NCBI GenBank assembly: GCA_029068655.1
Contig: JAIECF010000032.1
Location: 1-35,110 of the forward strand
DNA length: 35,110 bases
Direction: 5' to 3'
DNA from: Muribaculaceae bacterium
GTDB taxonomy: Bacteria; Bacteroidota; Bacteroidia; Bacteroidales; Muribaculaceae
Position numbers and translations under genes: made by a program. The notes under the pieces were generated by a model, which was not told the DNA's origin, did no database searches, and saw nothing but the letters and a program-made list of their open reading frames with translations. Numbering within the stretch: the first letter of the stretch is position 1; each line of letters starts with the position of its first letter. Below, piece by piece: positions 33,453-35,110 of the stretch.

Positions 33453-34205
33453 ATGAGAATGATAAGGGAGAAGATATATAATCTTATCAATAGGGATAGG
33501 AAGGGAATGTGGGCCAGCCGGATTTATGACTGGTATATGCTTGTAATGATTATTGCGAGTATAGTGCCTTTGATGTTTGTGGAGGATTATCCCTTCTTCA
33601 GGATCATCGAAATTGTGACGGTGACGGCCTTTATCATAGACTATGCGTTGCGATGGTTTACGTCGGATATCCAGCTGAAGCGAGGATGGGTATCTTATCT
33701 GGTCTATCCGTTCACTCCCATGGCTATAATCGACCTGCTGTCGATCCTTCCCGGACTGAACCTTATCAGTCCGGAGTTCAAACTGCTTAGACTGACGCGG
33801 CTCCTGAAGATAGTGCGTCTGCTGAAGATTTTCCGCTATTCTGATAAGATCTCGATGTTCCTGCGGGTGCTTCAGAAGGAGAGGCAGGTGCTTCTTTCGG
33901 TACTGATGCTGGCTCTCTTCTATATCTTCATCACAGCTCTCATCATGTTTAACGCTGAGCCGCATATCAACCCGAATACAGGAGCCGAGACGTTTCATTC
34001 TTTCTTTGATGCGCTGTATTGGGCAACCGTGACTTTGACTACGGTTGGCTATGGGGATTTGTGTCCTGTCACAGATATAGGAAGGGTAGTCTCGATGTTC
34101 TCATCACTTTTCGGAGTAGCCATAATAGCCCTCCCGTCAGGCGTGATTACGGCGAGCTACCTTGACGAGTTGAGGGAATACAAAAAGGAACATCGTAGCC
34201 ATTAG
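33453..34205 (+). CDS. Voltage-gated-type potassium channel
   Basis: About 250 residues from the ATG at 33453 (an upstream TTG at 33438 is less likely). Six membrane segments are predicted. The fourth is a voltage-sensor-like helix with regularly spaced positive charges (LLRLTRLLKIVRLLKIFRYS), and the pore loop has the potassium selectivity filter TTVGYGD at 196-202. The C-terminus is short, with no cyclic-nucleotide or RCK domain. It likely controls membrane potential or potassium leak. It stands alone, with its own candidate promoter, convergent with the - strand alaX-like gene. Confidence 0.93.
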   Translation: MRMIREKIYNLINRDRKGMWASRIYDWYMLVMIIASIVPLMFVEDYPFFRIIEIVTVTAFIIDYALRWFTSDIQLKRGWVSYLVYPFTPMAIIDLLSILPGLNLISPEFKLLRLTRLLKIVRLLKIFRYSDKISMFLRVLQKERQVLLSVLMLALFYIFITALIMFNAEPHINPNTGAETFHSFFDALYWATVTLTTVGYGDLCPVTDIGRVVSMFSSLFGVAIIALPSGVITASYLDELREYKKEHRSH

Positions 34206-34284
34206 AACTTAGATTATTTTTGCGTTCTGAGAAAAACTATTCATTAAAGACGTTCTACCCGCTTGGAGAGCCGGTTTTAAAAGA

Positions 34285-34767
34285 CTATTTATCGAGTTTG
34301 AAGACGAGGCGTTGCACTCCGTCTTGGTAACGGCTGCTGGAGATGCGGAAAGTTCCTATTTCGGCGGTGTGGGCTACGTGGGTGCCCGCACAGAGGCATT
34401 CGTCGTAGTCGCCGATTCGCACTACTCTTACAGTATCGGATGCACCCTCCGGAAGACGGCTCATGTCGAAGCGGTCTATGGCTTCATTCTGTGTGATGAA
34501 TTCCTCTGTCACAGCTACATCTTCGGCGACAATGCCATTGATATAGTCTTCGAGGGCTTTTATTTCCTCCGGGGTCAATGCTCTCTCCATATGATAGTCG
34601 AGTTTCGACTTCTTGCGCTCAATGTGTGCGCTGAAGGCGCGGCCGCAGCCATAGCGGCGGGCTATCTCTCCGTTTAGCAGATGCTCCGCAGTGTGCATCG
34701 GCGGATATTCTTGCTTGTTATGCTCGTTTATGATATTGTCTTGCATGTTTATGATATTGTCTGTCAT
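34285..34767 (-). CDS. AlaX-like trans-editing alanyl-tRNA deacylase
   Basis: A 160-residue protein with the editing-domain zinc ligands: HTAEHLL (H25, H29) and CLCAGTH (C126, H130). These match the editing domain of alanyl-tRNA synthetase and free-standing AlaX proteins, which hydrolyse seryl- or glycyl-tRNA(Ala). Like short AlaX forms it lacks a glycine-rich N-terminal module. The first 23 residues are unusual: DNIIN occurs twice, encoded by a 21-base tandem repeat; a start at residue 24 would remove them. The ATG at 34767 overlaps the upstream HTH gene stop (ATGA), so the two are probably cotranscribed. Confidence 0.85.
   Translation of the reverse strand: MTDNIINMQDNIINEHNKQEYPPMHTAEHLLNGEIARRYGCGRAFSAHIERKKSKLDYHMERALTPEEIKALEDYINGIVAEDVAVTEEFITQNEAIDRFDMSRLPEGASDTVRVVRIGDYDECLCAGTHVAHTAEIGTFRISSSRYQDGVQRLVFKLDK
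34726..34761. repeat. Tandem repeat, 21-base period, at the alaX-like 5' end
   Basis: The 15-base sequence GTTTATGATATTGTC occurs at 34726-34740 and exactly again at 34747-34761, separated by TTGCAT. It encodes the doubled DNIIN on the - strand. Confidence 0.85.
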
Positions 34768-35099
34768 TGCTTTGTCTTTCTCCCTTTGTAGGCTTTGGTT
34801 TTTCCTTTGTTTCTGCGGATCTGGAGGAGTTCCTCCATTGTGGAGTATTTTGGAGTGGCGAATATGTTCTTGATTTCGAGGTTGTAGCCGAGCGCTATGG
34901 CAAGTTCTATGAGATTGTTGAGCGATATGAGTGCTTTCTGCTCGAATCTTATTATGTTTGCGATGGAGATTCCAGATTTCTTTGCGATGTCAGCGCGTGT
35001 CAGTCCTTTCTCGACGCGGCGCTGGCGGAAGTCGTCGGCAATCTTCCGCGCCACGTCTTCTGCAGGCTCCGGCATAATGCTTTCCAAAAGAGCTAACAT
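34764..35099 (-). CDS. XRE-family helix-turn-helix protein (antitoxin-like)
   Basis: A 111-residue protein with an HTH at about residues 25-70: FRQRRVEKGLTRADIAKKSGI followed by SIANIIRFEQK. The tail is basic (RRNKGKTKAYKGRKTKQ). Small stand-alone XRE proteins of this form are often HipB-like antitoxins or repressors, but the next gene is an AlaX-like editing gene, with ATGA overlap, and not a recognisable toxin. The frame is still open upstream of 35099 to the window edge, so the start could be earlier; ATG at 35075 is another option. Confidence 0.75.
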   Translation of the reverse strand: MLALLESIMPEPAEDVARKIADDFRQRRVEKGLTRADIAKKSGISIANIIRFEQKALISLNNLIELAIALGYNLEIKNIFATPKYSTMEELLQIRRNKGKTKAYKGRKTKQ

Positions 35100-35110
35100 A
35101 TTATCACTTG

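Overview
The window looks like a Bacteroidota (Bacteroidales) chromosome, possibly a Muribaculaceae-like gut lineage; the family is a guess. The basis is Bacteroidota promoter elements (TAnnTTTG -7 boxes), dense ATGA/TAATG gene overlaps, an HmuSTUV-type CobN/ExbB-like/DUF2149 module, bifunctional Cbi fusion proteins and a GH78 glycosidase. No rRNA, tRNA or CRISPR array was seen.

Region 1 (1-8104, + strand) is a tightly coupled operon segment. It holds a membrane-anchored CobN/HmuS-like chelatase (5' end outside the window), a small multi-TM protein, a MotA/TolQ/ExbB-family protein, a DUF2149 protein, and then a complete BtuF-C-D type ABC importer (lipoprotein binding protein, permease, ATPase). 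This is a tetrapyrrole or corrinoid capture module placed directly upstream of corrin-ring synthesis genes.

Region 2 (8110-20571, + strand) is the anaerobic cobalamin pathway. It starts with an ApgM-type phosphoglycerate-mutase-like protein. Four consecutive two-domain fusions follow: CbiH-CbiC, CbiE-CbiT, CbiG-CbiF and CbiJ-CbiD. Then come CbiA, a PduO-type adenosyltransferase, CbiP, a CobD-like threonine-phosphate decarboxylase and CbiB. CbiL and a dedicated CbiK/CbiX cobaltochelatase are not in view and must lie upstream or elsewhere.

Region 3 (20525-24650, - strand) is a convergent operon for nucleotide-loop assembly: a PepSY-TM protein, CobU, CobT, CobS and CobC. It is preceded by a clear cobalamin riboswitch and a -7 promoter box. 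With region 2 it gives nearly the whole route from cobalt-factor III to cobalamin.

Region 4 (24769-27740) is a stand-alone GH78 alpha-L-rhamnosidase-type gene with its own promoter and a downstream inverted repeat. Region 5 (27817-33400) is a decaying defence-like island. It opens with a promoter and a candidate structured RNA, then an internally deleted SNF2-type helicase, an intact-looking DUF1016 nuclease carrying internal palindromes, a frameshifted type III restriction-like helicase/nuclease, a 5'-truncated AlbA_2-type regulator fragment and a RhuM-like remnant. No methyltransferase remains. Region 6 (33422-35110) has a voltage-gated-type potassium channel (+) and, on the - strand, an XRE-type HTH gene overlapping an AlaX-like alanyl-tRNA editing gene.
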